64,000 nt of DNA, taken from assembly GCF_025836995.1 (NCBI RefSeq), contig NZ_CP107546.1, forward strand, positions 868,001 to 932,000, read 5' to 3'. The notes under the pieces are model-generated. The model saw only the letters and a program-made list of their open reading frames with translations. It did no database searches and had not been told where the DNA came from. Within the stretch, counting starts at the first letter, position 1. The number at the start of each line of letters is the position of its first letter. The translations under genes and the position numbers were made by a program. Below are positions 16,885-24,344 of this stretch, piece after piece. This stretch comes from Microbacterium sp. M28. GTDB lineage: Bacteria > Actinomycetota > Actinomycetes > Actinomycetales > Microbacteriaceae.

Positions 16885-17798
16885 CGGCGCGGCTCCATCC
16901 ATGTCACGAGAACGGAACGCACGGCCAGCAGGATCTTGATCGGATCCGGCACGCGGACACGCCGCTCGTACAGGGTCGCCGCGGGAGTGCGGGCGACGCG
17001 TGCCGTGAGGGCTTCGAACAGCGCGAGTGCACTGCGGACCGCGGCGCGTGCGTCACGGGGCAGCAGCGGAATCGAGGCGCGGGCATCCTCCAGCTGGGCG
17101 CGGACCGTGCGGACCCACTCGTCCCGCCCTTCGTCCGTCAGCCGCCCCGTCCCGCTGAGATACCCCCGCTGAAGCCGTTCGGTGTCGTCGGCGAGGTCGC
17201 GGAGGAAGTTGACGTTCTGGAAAGCGGCGCCGAGCTGGCGGGCGCCCGCCTCCAATCGACCGAGATCGGCATCGGACGGTTGCGCGTCGCGCAGGAAGAC
17301 GCGCAGGCACATCAGTCCGACGACCTCGGCCGAGCCGTACACGTACTGCGCGTGCGCCTCGGGGCTGTACGCTCGTACGCCGTCGCCCGTTTCGGGCGCG
17401 GACGTCGCATCGGTGCGCATGGACGCGAAGAACGGTTCGGTCAGATCCTCGCCGATGCGGCAGCGCGCGGCCGTGCGCGCGAACGCGTGCAGCACGATGT
17501 TGCTGCTGTACCCCGTGCGCATGGCGCGATGGGTGTCGTCGGCGTAGGCGTCCAGCGCCGCGCGCTGAGCCGACTCATCGAGGCCGGCCTCGCCGGCGAC
17601 GCCGTCGACGATCTCGTCGGCGATGCGCACCATGGCGTAGACGTTGCGGATGTGCTGACGGTGGCGGCGTCCGAGCAGCCGGGTCGCGAGGCCGAAGGAG
17701 GTCGAGTACGTCCGGATGACGCCGGTCGTCGCGCTCTCGGCCGTCCGGGTGAAGCGGGCGAGGGCCGAAGCGTCCTCTTCCGGCGCTGCCGCATTCAC
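16881..17798 (-). CDS. crtB: Phytoene synthase
   Basis: The 305-residue protein has the two Asp-rich motifs of squalene/phytoene synthases: D61-EIVD in VRIADEIVDG, and D201-LADD in NVNFLRDLADD. YSTSFGLATRLL lies near the N-terminus. It condenses two GGPP molecules to phytoene. The start is a GTG overlapping the crtE stop as GTGA. The longer frame upstream runs through crtE and is not real. Confidence 0.93.
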   Translation of the reverse strand: MNAAAPEEDASALARFTRTAESATTGVIRTYSTSFGLATRLLGRRHRQHIRNVYAMVRIADEIVDGVAGEAGLDESAQRAALDAYADDTHRAMRTGYSSNIVLHAFARTAARCRIGEDLTEPFFASMRTDATSAPETGDGVRAYSPEAHAQYVYGSAEVVGLMCLRVFLRDAQPSDADLGRLEAGARQLGAAFQNVNFLRDLADDTERLQRGYLSGTGRLTDEGRDEWVRTVRAQLEDARASIPLLPRDARAAVRSALALFEALTARVARTPAATLYERRVRVPDPIKILLAVRSVLVTWMEPRR

Positions 17799-18895
17799 GA
17801 CAGGCGCCCTTCGATGCGGCCCACGAGCGCAAGGAGAGTGTCGCGTGCCGCAGCAGGCAGGGGAGCGGCGTCGGCCAGGATCGCCGTCCGCGCCGCGGCG
17901 AGCTGTTCGTCGATGAGCTGCTGCACGAACGCGTCCGCACCGCACTGCCGCAGCTGTTCCCTGATCGCGGCCCCTTCGTCCGTCGAGAGCGTCGCATCGC
18001 CGAAGCGCGGCTCGATCGAGCTCCAGGCGCTGGTCAGCCTGGCGTACGCGATCAGCACGGTCTCCTTGCCCTCGCGGAGATCGGAGTACGGCTCCTTGCC
18101 GTGCTCGACGGCGTCTCCGAACACCGACAGTGCGTCGTCCTGCAGCTGGAAGGCGACTCCGAGGTGCTGTCCGATCGCCGAGAGCGCGATCTCGGTCTCG
18201 GGTGCGGCGCCGGCCAGTACCGCAGCAACACGGAGCGGGAACTCGAACGTGTAGGTCGCGGTCTTGCGCGCCGTCATCGTGAGGATCGTCGGCAGGTCCG
18301 GTGCGACCACCCGATCGCTCAGCGCGACGTCGGCGTACTCGCCGGCGACGGTCTCGCTGACGGTGTGATCCAACAGATCAAGCAGCCGGATTCGAACGGT
18401 CTCGTCGAGATCGGCCAGCGCGAACATCCGGTGGACGACGGACAGCAGCAGATCGCCCATCAGGATCGCACCCGTGCTCGCCCAGTGCTGAGCCGCTCTC
18501 GAATCGAGCTCCGAGCGACCCTCGCGCAGGGCGCCGATGAGATTCGGTCTGCCTCGTCGCTGCGCGTCGCCATCGATGACGTCGTCGTGCAGCAGGAACG
18601 CGTAGTGCAGGATCTCGACCGCCGCGGCGATCCCGACGACGGTGTCGAGGTGTGCGCGGGACGGGGTGGTGTCCGTGTCGAGCAGCCCATCGTGGTCGAG
18701 CAGGGCATCGTGCATGGCGACCAGCAGGCGGGGGCGCAGGAGCTTGCCGCCCAGAACCTGCTCCGCTGACGCGCGCCACAGATCGATGTACTCCGCGCCG
18801 TACGGTGCTGCTCGAGCGATGCGATCGTCGAACACGCTGCGCACCCTCGATTCGATCCGGGCGTGAAGGTCCTCGCGGACCATGGTTGCCGTCAT
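17795..18895 (-). CDS. crtE: Geranylgeranyl diphosphate synthase
   Basis: The 366-residue polyprenyl synthase has the first Asp-rich motif D104-D-V-I-D108 in LLHDDVIDGD, with RRGRPN after it, and the second region FQLQDDALSVFGD, where the fifth position is Ser rather than Asp as in other actinobacterial enzymes. It builds GGPP from IPP and allylic diphosphates for CrtB. Two bases separate its ATG from the idi stop, and the end of idi provides GAAGGA as ribosome site. An internal ATG at 18883 is a weaker alternative. Confidence 0.93.
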   Translation of the reverse strand: MTATMVREDLHARIESRVRSVFDDRIARAAPYGAEYIDLWRASAEQVLGGKLLRPRLLVAMHDALLDHDGLLDTDTTPSRAHLDTVVGIAAAVEILHYAFLLHDDVIDGDAQRRGRPNLIGALREGRSELDSRAAQHWASTGAILMGDLLLSVVHRMFALADLDETVRIRLLDLLDHTVSETVAGEYADVALSDRVVAPDLPTILTMTARKTATYTFEFPLRVAAVLAGAAPETEIALSAIGQHLGVAFQLQDDALSVFGDAVEHGKEPYSDLREGKETVLIAYARLTSAWSSIEPRFGDATLSTDEGAAIREQLRQCGADAFVQQLIDEQLAAARTAILADAAPLPAAARDTLLALVGRIEGRLS

Positions 18896-18897
18896 CC

Positions 18898-19419
18898 TCA
18901 GATCCTTCCGGCTTCGTGCAGGAGCGGCAACTGCTCCCGCAGCCAGGGGCTGAAGGCGAAGGGAGCGTTCGCGACGGCGTCGCGCAGATCGGCCGGTCGC
19001 ACCCACGCCCACTCCATCACCTCTGCGGGATCCGGTGCGATCGCATCGTCGACCACCGCCACGTGGACCGGGCACAGCTCGTGCTCGACGGTGCCGCTCG
19101 CGTCGATCGCGCGGTAGCGGAATGCGGGAAGGACGCTGACGACCTCGACCGGACGGGCTCCGAGCTCCTCCGTTCCGCGCCGCACGACCGCGTCGAGCAT
19201 GTTCTCGTCGGGTCGCGGATGTCCGCAGAAGCTGTTCGTCCAGACGCCTGGCCAGGTGCGCTTCGAAAGAGCCCGACGGGTGACCAGCAACCGTCCGTCT
19301 CGGTCGAAAAGGTAGCAGGAGAAGGCGAGATGCAGCGGTGTGGCGTCGGAGTGCACGGCGTCCTTCGGCGCGGTGCCGATGGCGGTGCCGTCTTCGGCGA
19401 GGAGAGTCACGAGCTCCAT
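18898..19419 (-). CDS. idi: Isopentenyl-diphosphate delta-isomerase, type 1
   Basis: The 173-residue Nudix-fold enzyme has the catalytic cysteine C65 in TNSFCGHP, metal-binding His residues and the acid pair in EHELCPVH (E112, E114). It interconverts IPP and DMAPP and so supplies the allylic starter for CrtE and the DMAPP used by CrtEb. It is the first gene of the crt operon. AAGGAGAGG lies before the ATG, and the presumed promoter lies in the 86-bp gap shared with the divergent MarR-type gene. Confidence 0.95.
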   Translation of the reverse strand: MELVTLLAEDGTAIGTAPKDAVHSDATPLHLAFSCYLFDRDGRLLVTRRALSKRTWPGVWTNSFCGHPRPDENMLDAVVRRGTEELGARPVEVVSVLPAFRYRAIDASGTVEHELCPVHVAVVDDAIAPDPAEVMEWAWVRPADLRDAVANAPFAFSPWLREQLPLLHEAGRI

Positions 19420-19447
19420 ACCGGGTCCTCTCCTTAGTCGTGTTTAT

Positions 19448-19476
19448 TGCTAGCTTAGCGAGAAATAAAGCTAGCA
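19448..19476. promoter_or_regulatory. Inverted repeat in the idi-crtR divergent promoter region
   Basis: A perfect 9-bp inverted repeat TGCTAGCTT (19448-19456) and AAGCTAGCA (19468-19476), with an 11-bp spacer, occupies the middle of the intergenic gap. It is AT-rich against a GC-rich background and is the natural candidate operator for the MarR-type regulator controlling itself and the carotenoid operon. Confidence 0.6.
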
Positions 19477-19505
19477 TGAAGAATCTCCGGGTGTAAAGTA
19501 GCGAG

Positions 19506-20144
19506 GTGTCCATGGAAGATCACGCGAACGGCACCGGCGAAGCGCCTGCTCACGCCTCGCCGGCGAATCGCGACGGCATGGACAACTCCGCGATCTACGA
19601 CGTGGATTCGTCCGACCCCCGGCAGATGCTCGTCGATCGCTCCGGCGTCTCGGCGGACGACGTGCGGCAGATCACGGGCATCATGAAGGCGCTCGGTTCG
19701 CTGCGCGAGGCGGAGCAGCGGCTCTCCGAGGCGTCGCGACGCTTCATGCAGCTCAACGAGACGGACATGCGTGCGTTGCACTACCTCATCGTGTGCACGC
19801 ACCGCGATGTGATCGCGACGCCGGGCGGCATCGCCCAGCATCTGTCGATCTCGAGCGCCTCGACGACCAAGCTGCTGGATCGCCTGGAGCGGGGCGGGCA
19901 CATCGTGCGCTCGTCGCACCCGACCGACCGTCGCGCTCTGGCGATCACCATCACTCCGGAGACCCACAGGGCGGCGATGGAGACCGTGGGGCGTCAGCAG
20001 GCGAAGAGGTTCAATGCGGCCGCGCGCCTCACTCCGGCGGAGCGCGAGGTGGTGACGCGATTCCTGCGCGACATGACGGATGAGATCACGCTGCGGGACG
20101 AACCCTGGGCGACGGAGGGCGCGCACGCCGCGCCGTCCGCGTAG
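19506..20144 (+). CDS. crtR: MarR-family regulator of the carotenoid operon
   Basis: About 212 residues with a winged-helix MarR domain in residues 60-190 (IAQHLSISSASTTKLLDRLERGGHIVRSSHPTDRRALAITITPE) and an unusually long polar N-terminal extension. In C. glutamicum the MarR-type repressor CrtR lies divergent to crtE and is released by GGPP and other prenyl diphosphates. Position and family here are the same, so the same logic is inferred. A TAAAGT -10 (19494-19499) is six bases from the GTG at 19506, suggesting a leaderless start. An ATG at 19512 is the alternative. Confidence 0.75.
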   Translation: MSMEDHANGTGEAPAHASPANRDGMDNSAIYDVDSSDPRQMLVDRSGVSADDVRQITGIMKALGSLREAEQRLSEASRRFMQLNETDMRALHYLIVCTHRDVIATPGGIAQHLSISSASTTKLLDRLERGGHIVRSSHPTDRRALAITITPETHRAAMETVGRQQAKRFNAAARLTPAEREVVTRFLRDMTDEITLRDEPWATEGAHAAPSA

Positions 20145-20173
20145 CGTCGCCTCGGGTCCTTCGCAGGGGAACA

Positions 20174-20204
20174 GCGGCGGGGCATGGAAGCAGTCTCCCG
20201 CCGC
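20174..20204. terminator. Hairpin between convergent crtR and lsr2
   Basis: GCGGCGGG (20174-20181) pairs with CCCGCCGC (20197-20204) around a 15-nt loop, in the gap between the two stops. Confidence 0.5.
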
Positions 20205-20212
20205 CGCCGGGA

Positions 20213-20560
20213 TCAGTGCGCGGCGCGGTACGCCTCGAGCACCGTCTCGGGGATTCGCCCGCGTTCGGACACCTTGTGCCCGTTCGAATTCGCCCATTCG
20301 CGGATCGCCGCGGTGTCGGAATTCTTCGCGCCGGCGCGCTTGCGCGTGGCGCCGGAGCGCGCGGCACCTCCGACCGACGACCGCCGGCCCGCGGCGATAT
20401 AAGGTTCGAGAACCGAACGCAGTTCCTCTGCATTCTCCGTCGTCAGGTCGATTTCGTACGAGATGCCGTTGAAAGAGAAATGAACGGTCTCTCCTTCGCC
20501 CACCTCGAGAAGCGTTCCATCGATGTCGTCAACCAGCTGATGCACAATTCGTCGGGCCAT
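20213..20560 (-). CDS. lsr2: Lsr2 family nucleoid-associated protein
   Basis: The 115-residue protein has the N-terminal beta-rich oligomerisation domain (MARRIVHQLVDDIDGTLLE to about residue 60), a basic linker and the C-terminal domain with REWANSNGHKVSERGRIPETV. The RGR lies in the AT-rich minor-groove binding loop. Lsr2 is the actinobacterial H-NS analogue that silences AT-rich and foreign genes. Length and both domains are complete. Lsr2 may act on the AT-rich stretches of the neighbouring crt promoter, but that is only a possibility. Confidence 0.95.
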   Translation of the reverse strand: MARRIVHQLVDDIDGTLLEVGEGETVHFSFNGISYEIDLTTENAEELRSVLEPYIAAGRRSSVGGAARSGATRKRAGAKNSDTAAIREWANSNGHKVSERGRIPETVLEAYRAAH

Positions 20561-20608
20561 TTGTTCAGTGTATTGAGCGCAATACCCGATGACAAGGAAT
20601 CGCGCTTT

Positions 20609-21454
20609 TCAGGGCAGCAGGCCCATACGCCGTGCCCGTGCCACGGCGGCATGACGCGTCGATGCGTCGAGCTTCGACATCGCGGTACCGAGATAGGCCT
20701 TCACGGTGCCTTCACGCAATCCGAGCTGCGTGGCGATCTCGGCATTCGTCGCCCCTAGGGCCGCGCACGCGAGCACGTCGGTTTCGCGCGGTGACAGATG
20801 CACACGAGGAATCGGACCGGTCGTGGTCGGGACGGCCTCACCGGCGATGTGGAGCAACCGCTTCTCCAGATCGCTCAGCCGCGACCGCAGCTCCTCGTCC
20901 GCGACGGAGGCGGAGATGCTGCGCAGCTCGGCGAAGCTCTCGCGAAGCTCTTCGCGGTGCGACGAGGAGAACCCGTTCCGCGGCGGCGTCATCGATTGCA
21001 GTCGGCGACCGACCTCGTCGCGGATACGCAGTTCGGTGCTGATCGCGTCCGCAACGCTCATCGCCGGCGCGGTCGTCACGCCGCCGACCGGGGACTGCTC
21101 CCATGCCCCCGCGTACAGCACGCCGCGCGATCGGCCGTCCACGACGATCGGGATCGCGAGGAGCGTGCGCAGTCCTTCGCCGAGGACGAAGCCGTCGTAG
21201 TCATGCGTGATCTGCTGCGACGTGCGGTAGTCGCTGGTCATCCGCGGCCGCTGCTCGGTCATGGCACGGCCGCCCAGCCCGCGCTCCGGACGCACCCGCA
21301 GTCCTTCGAGTGCGTGGGTGCGGTTGCCGACGATGCTCGTCACGGACACTTCGCCGTCCTCGATCAATCCGCCGAACGCGACGGGAAAGCGCGTACGCCT
21401 GGCCAGCTCGCGCACGGCCTGCGCGACGAGCTCCGCATCGGTCTCGGTCGACAC
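20609..21454 (-). CDS. GAF-domain LuxR-type regulator (RamA-like)
   Basis: The 281-residue protein has a GAF-like sensor region (about residues 15-150: GLGGRAMTEQRPRMTSDYR, LLAIPIVVDGRSRGVLYAG), a helical linker and a C-terminal LuxR HTH (LSPRETDVLACAALGATNAEIATQLGLREGTVKAYLGTAMSKLDA). It has no receiver domain. Size and layout are those of RamA, which controls acetate and monocarboxylate metabolism in Corynebacterium. It is divergent from a DUF485/SSS pair of the MctC/ActP type, a known RamA target. G-rich tracts (TGGGGGGA near 21455-21462) in the gap resemble RamA half-sites, weakly. The start is a GTG. Confidence 0.75.
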   Translation of the reverse strand: MSTETDAELVAQAVRELARRTRFPVAFGGLIEDGEVSVTSIVGNRTHALEGLRVRPERGLGGRAMTEQRPRMTSDYRTSQQITHDYDGFVLGEGLRTLLAIPIVVDGRSRGVLYAGAWEQSPVGGVTTAPAMSVADAISTELRIRDEVGRRLQSMTPPRNGFSSSHREELRESFAELRSISASVADEELRSRLSDLEKRLLHIAGEAVPTTTGPIPRVHLSPRETDVLACAALGATNAEIATQLGLREGTVKAYLGTAMSKLDASTRHAAVARARRMGLLP

Positions 21455-21567
21455 TGGGGGGATACCTACTTTCGGGGGTGACGGCTCCGTGCCCCGTTTC
21501 GTAGCGTCGACCCTACCACCCGCGCGGATGCCTCCGTGTGGGTTTCCCCATGTGGCAAGGAGGCCCC

Positions 21568-21915
21568 ATGACTGACCGGATCCCCCCAGAATCGGCCGGA
21601 CCCATCGACTACATCGCCGTCGTGGAATCGCCGAAGTTCCAAGGTCTCAAACGCACGCAGCGGTCGTTCATCTTCCCGCTCGCCGCCCTCTTCCTGATCT
21701 GGTATTTCGTTTACGTGCTTCTCGCGGCTTTCGCCCCGGAATTCATGGGGCAGCGCGTATGGGGAGACATCACCATCGGTCTGCTGTTCGGACTCGGACA
21801 ATTCGTGTCGACGTTCGCGATCACGATGGCCTACGTCGCGTTCGCGAATAAACGTCTGGATCCCGTCGCGGCCGAAATCCGTGACGAACTTGAGAAGGTG
21901 CAGGCGCAGTCGTGA
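21568..21915 (+). CDS. DUF485 family inner-membrane protein
   Basis: A 115-residue protein with two helices (about 40-60 and 72-95) and the DUF485 features (SPKFQGLKRTQRSFIFPLAALFL and a final AYVAFANKRLDP). DUF485 proteins are regularly encoded directly before acetate/monocarboxylate symporters and are thought to be accessory to them. AAGGAGG at 21557-21563 selects the ATG at 21568 over an upstream frame. Its stop overlaps the GTG of the symporter gene. Confidence 0.88.
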   Translation: MTDRIPPESAGPIDYIAVVESPKFQGLKRTQRSFIFPLAALFLIWYFVYVLLAAFAPEFMGQRVWGDITIGLLFGLGQFVSTFAITMAYVAFANKRLDPVAAEIRDELEKVQAQS

Positions 21916-23546
21916 ATATCCTTCCCTTCGAGACCGCGCCGGCCGCGGCGAACAATCCCATTCTCAACATCTCGATCTTCGCTGCTTTCGTCGCGGTGAC
22001 GCTGTTCATCGTCATCCGTGCGAGTCGCAACAACAAGACGGCGGCGGACTATTACGCCGCCGGACGCTCTTTCACCGGACCGCAGAACGGCTTCGCGATC
22101 GCAGGGGATTACCTGTCCGCGGCATCCTTCCTGGGGATCTGCGGCGCCATCGCGGTCAACGGCTACGACGGATTCCTCTACTCCATCGGGTTCCTCGTCG
22201 CCTGGCTCGTCGCTCTGCTGCTCGTCGCCGAGCTGATGCGGAACACCGGCAAGTTCACGATGGCCGACGTGCTCTCGTTCCGGCTGAAGCAGCGTCCGGT
22301 CCGGATGGCAGCGGCGATCACGACGCTGGCGGTGTGCTTCTTCTACCTGCTGGCGCAGATGGCCGGCGCGGGCGGCCTCGTGTCGCTCCTGCTGGGCATC
22401 GACGCCAGGATCGGGCAGTCACTCGTGATCGCCGTCGTCGGCGCGCTGATGATCGTCTACGTCCTCATCGGCGGGATGAAGGGCACGACGTGGGTGCAGA
22501 TCGTCAAGGCGGTCCTTCTCATCGCCGGTGCTCTGGCCATGGCGATCTGGGTGCTCGCGCTCAACGGCTTCAGCCTGAACACGCTGCTGGAATCGGCCGT
22601 GGAGGCGTCGCCACAGGGCGATGCGATCCTCGCACCGGGACTGCAGTACGGCGCCAACCCCTGGGACTTCCTGTCTCTCGGACTGGCGCTGGTCCTGGGC
22701 ACTGCGGGCCTGCCGCACGTGCTGATGCGGTTCTACACCGTGCCGACCGCGAAGGAGGCGCGTCGCTCCGTCGTGTGGGCGATCTGGCTGATCGGCGGCT
22801 TCTACCTGCTGACGCTCATCCTGGGCTACGGCGCCGGAGCCCTCGTCGGGCCCGAGGTGATCGCGGCCGCTCCCGGTGGCGTGAACTCGGCTGCGCCGCT
22901 GCTGGCGGAGCGGCTCGGCGGTCCGCTGCTTCTCGGCTTCATCTCCGCCGTCGCCTTCGCGACGATTCTCGCAGTCGTCGCGGGCCTCACCATCACGGCC
23001 GCAGCGTCGTTCGCGCACGACATCTACGCGAACGTCATCCAGAAGGGTCGCAAGAAGGCGGACGGGACGCCGGTCGACGCCGACCCGAACGCCGAGGTGA
23101 AGGTCGCGCGTCGCACGGTGGTGGTGATCGGCATCCTGGCGATCCTCGGCGGCATCGGGGCTCAGGGCCAGAACATCGCGTTCCTGGTGGCTCTTGCGTT
23201 CGCCGTCGCGGCGTCGGCGAACCTGCCGACGATCCTGTATTCGCTCTTCTGGCGCCGGTTCAACACCCGCGGTGCGGTGTGGAGCATGTACGGCGGTCTG
23301 GGATCGGCGATCCTGCTGATCGTGCTGTCGCCGGTGTTCTCGGGATCCGAGACCGCGATGATCCCGTCGATCGACATCGCGATCTGGCCGTTGAACAACC
23401 CGGGCATCGTGTCGATCCCGCTCGGGTTCCTGCTCGGCTGGCTCGGAACGATTACGTCGCGGGGCGTCGAGTCGCGCGCACTGGCTGCCGAGATGGACGT
23501 CCGTTCGCTCACGGGCTTCGGCGCGGAGAAGGCGGTCGAGCACTGA
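21912..23546 (+). CDS. Sodium:solute symporter (acetate/monocarboxylate type)
   Basis: The 544-residue protein has about 13 membrane helices and the SSS-family blocks YYAAGRSFTGPQNGFAIAGDYLSAASFLGI (sodium-binding first helices) and LIGGMKGTTWVQIVKAVLL. The ActP/MctC subgroup is indicated by the FTGPQNG motif, the preceding DUF485 gene and the neighbouring RamA-like regulator. It should import acetate, pyruvate or propionate with Na+ or H+. The start is GTG, in a 4-bp overlap with the DUF485 stop. Confidence 0.9.
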   Translation: MNILPFETAPAAANNPILNISIFAAFVAVTLFIVIRASRNNKTAADYYAAGRSFTGPQNGFAIAGDYLSAASFLGICGAIAVNGYDGFLYSIGFLVAWLVALLLVAELMRNTGKFTMADVLSFRLKQRPVRMAAAITTLAVCFFYLLAQMAGAGGLVSLLLGIDARIGQSLVIAVVGALMIVYVLIGGMKGTTWVQIVKAVLLIAGALAMAIWVLALNGFSLNTLLESAVEASPQGDAILAPGLQYGANPWDFLSLGLALVLGTAGLPHVLMRFYTVPTAKEARRSVVWAIWLIGGFYLLTLILGYGAGALVGPEVIAAAPGGVNSAAPLLAERLGGPLLLGFISAVAFATILAVVAGLTITAAASFAHDIYANVIQKGRKKADGTPVDADPNAEVKVARRTVVVIGILAILGGIGAQGQNIAFLVALAFAVAASANLPTILYSLFWRRFNTRGAVWSMYGGLGSAILLIVLSPVFSGSETAMIPSIDIAIWPLNNPGIVSIPLGFLLGWLGTITSRGVESRALAAEMDVRSLTGFGAEKAVEH

Positions 23547-23584
23547 ACAGCTGTATGAACTGACACGCCCGTGCGGGGGACGTG

Positions 23585-23623
23585 GACGAGGACCCCGGCC
23601 GCCTACCGGCCGGGGTCCTCGTC
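23585..23623. terminator. Strong bidirectional terminator
   Basis: A 16-bp perfect stem (GACGAGGACCCCGGCC at 23585-23600 with its exact complement at 23608-23623) and a 7-nt loop lie between the symporter gene and the convergent alkyltransferase-like gene, whose stop codon is inside the stem. Confidence 0.85.
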
Positions 23624-24155
23624 ACGCGGTGGAGGCCGGGACGGCCGAGGTCTCGAGATCGATGAGGTAGCGCTTGTGCTCGGGATGCGCACCGTACTGA
23701 CCCGGCGATCCGTCCGAGCGCACGACGCGGTGCACGGGAACGATGATCGAGAACGGAGTCAGGCGGCACGCGGTGCCCACGGCACGCGCCGCACCGGGAC
23801 TGCCGGCGAGGACGGCCACCTCGCCGTACGCGAGCGTCTGACCCCAGGGGATCTCGCAGATCGTCTGCAGGGCGTCCCGATGGAAGCCGTCGATGAGCCG
23901 CCAGTCCAGCCGGACGTGCTCGTCGAAGCGGATCGGTGTGCCGTCGAAGTAGTCCGAGACGAGATGGGCGAGCTCATCGGCTGCACCGGGGTCGTGGTCG
24001 GGAACGGCGTTCAGCCGCCGGGCGACGCCCTCCAGCAGCCAGGGGACGGTCGGGTCCTGCCCCTCGGAGAGGTCGAAGCTCACGACGCCGTCGTCGGAGA
24101 ACACGACGAGGGCGTCGCCCAGCGGAGTCGGCACGAAGTCGTAGCGGAAGTCCAT
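23622..24155 (-). CDS. Alkylguanine-DNA alkyltransferase homologue lacking the catalytic cysteine
   Basis: The 177-residue protein has both parts of the Ogt/AGT fold: an N-terminal RNase-H-like domain (about 1-85) and the C-terminal HTH domain (PWGQTLAYGEVAVLAGSPGAARAVG). The active-site block, normally P-C-H-R-V, reads P140-V-H-R-V, and the DNA codon is an unambiguous GTG for Val141. Without the cysteine it cannot take up the alkyl group. Alkyltransferase-like proteins (with PWHRV) bind alkylguanine and signal to nucleotide-excision repair; this may be an unusual member with Val. The start at 24155 is chosen because upstream residues are low-complexity and basic. Confidence 0.85.
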   Translation of the reverse strand: MDFRYDFVPTPLGDALVVFSDDGVVSFDLSEGQDPTVPWLLEGVARRLNAVPDHDPGAADELAHLVSDYFDGTPIRFDEHVRLDWRLIDGFHRDALQTICEIPWGQTLAYGEVAVLAGSPGAARAVGTACRLTPFSIIVPVHRVVRSDGSPGQYGAHPEHKRYLIDLETSAVPASTA

Positions 24156-24344
24156 GGCTCCATCCTGCTCGCTCCCGCCGCGGTGCCGGTCGCGGAAAGC
24201 CGGGATCGGGGACAACGGGAACGGTTGCGTCGGCTGTGCAGAGCGAGTGGCCACGGCATCCGATCGGGATCTCGGACCACCAATCCGACGCAAACCCGCC
24301 TGGCATACCGGATCTCCTGCCGCCCGGCGCCTAGTCTGTGATAT

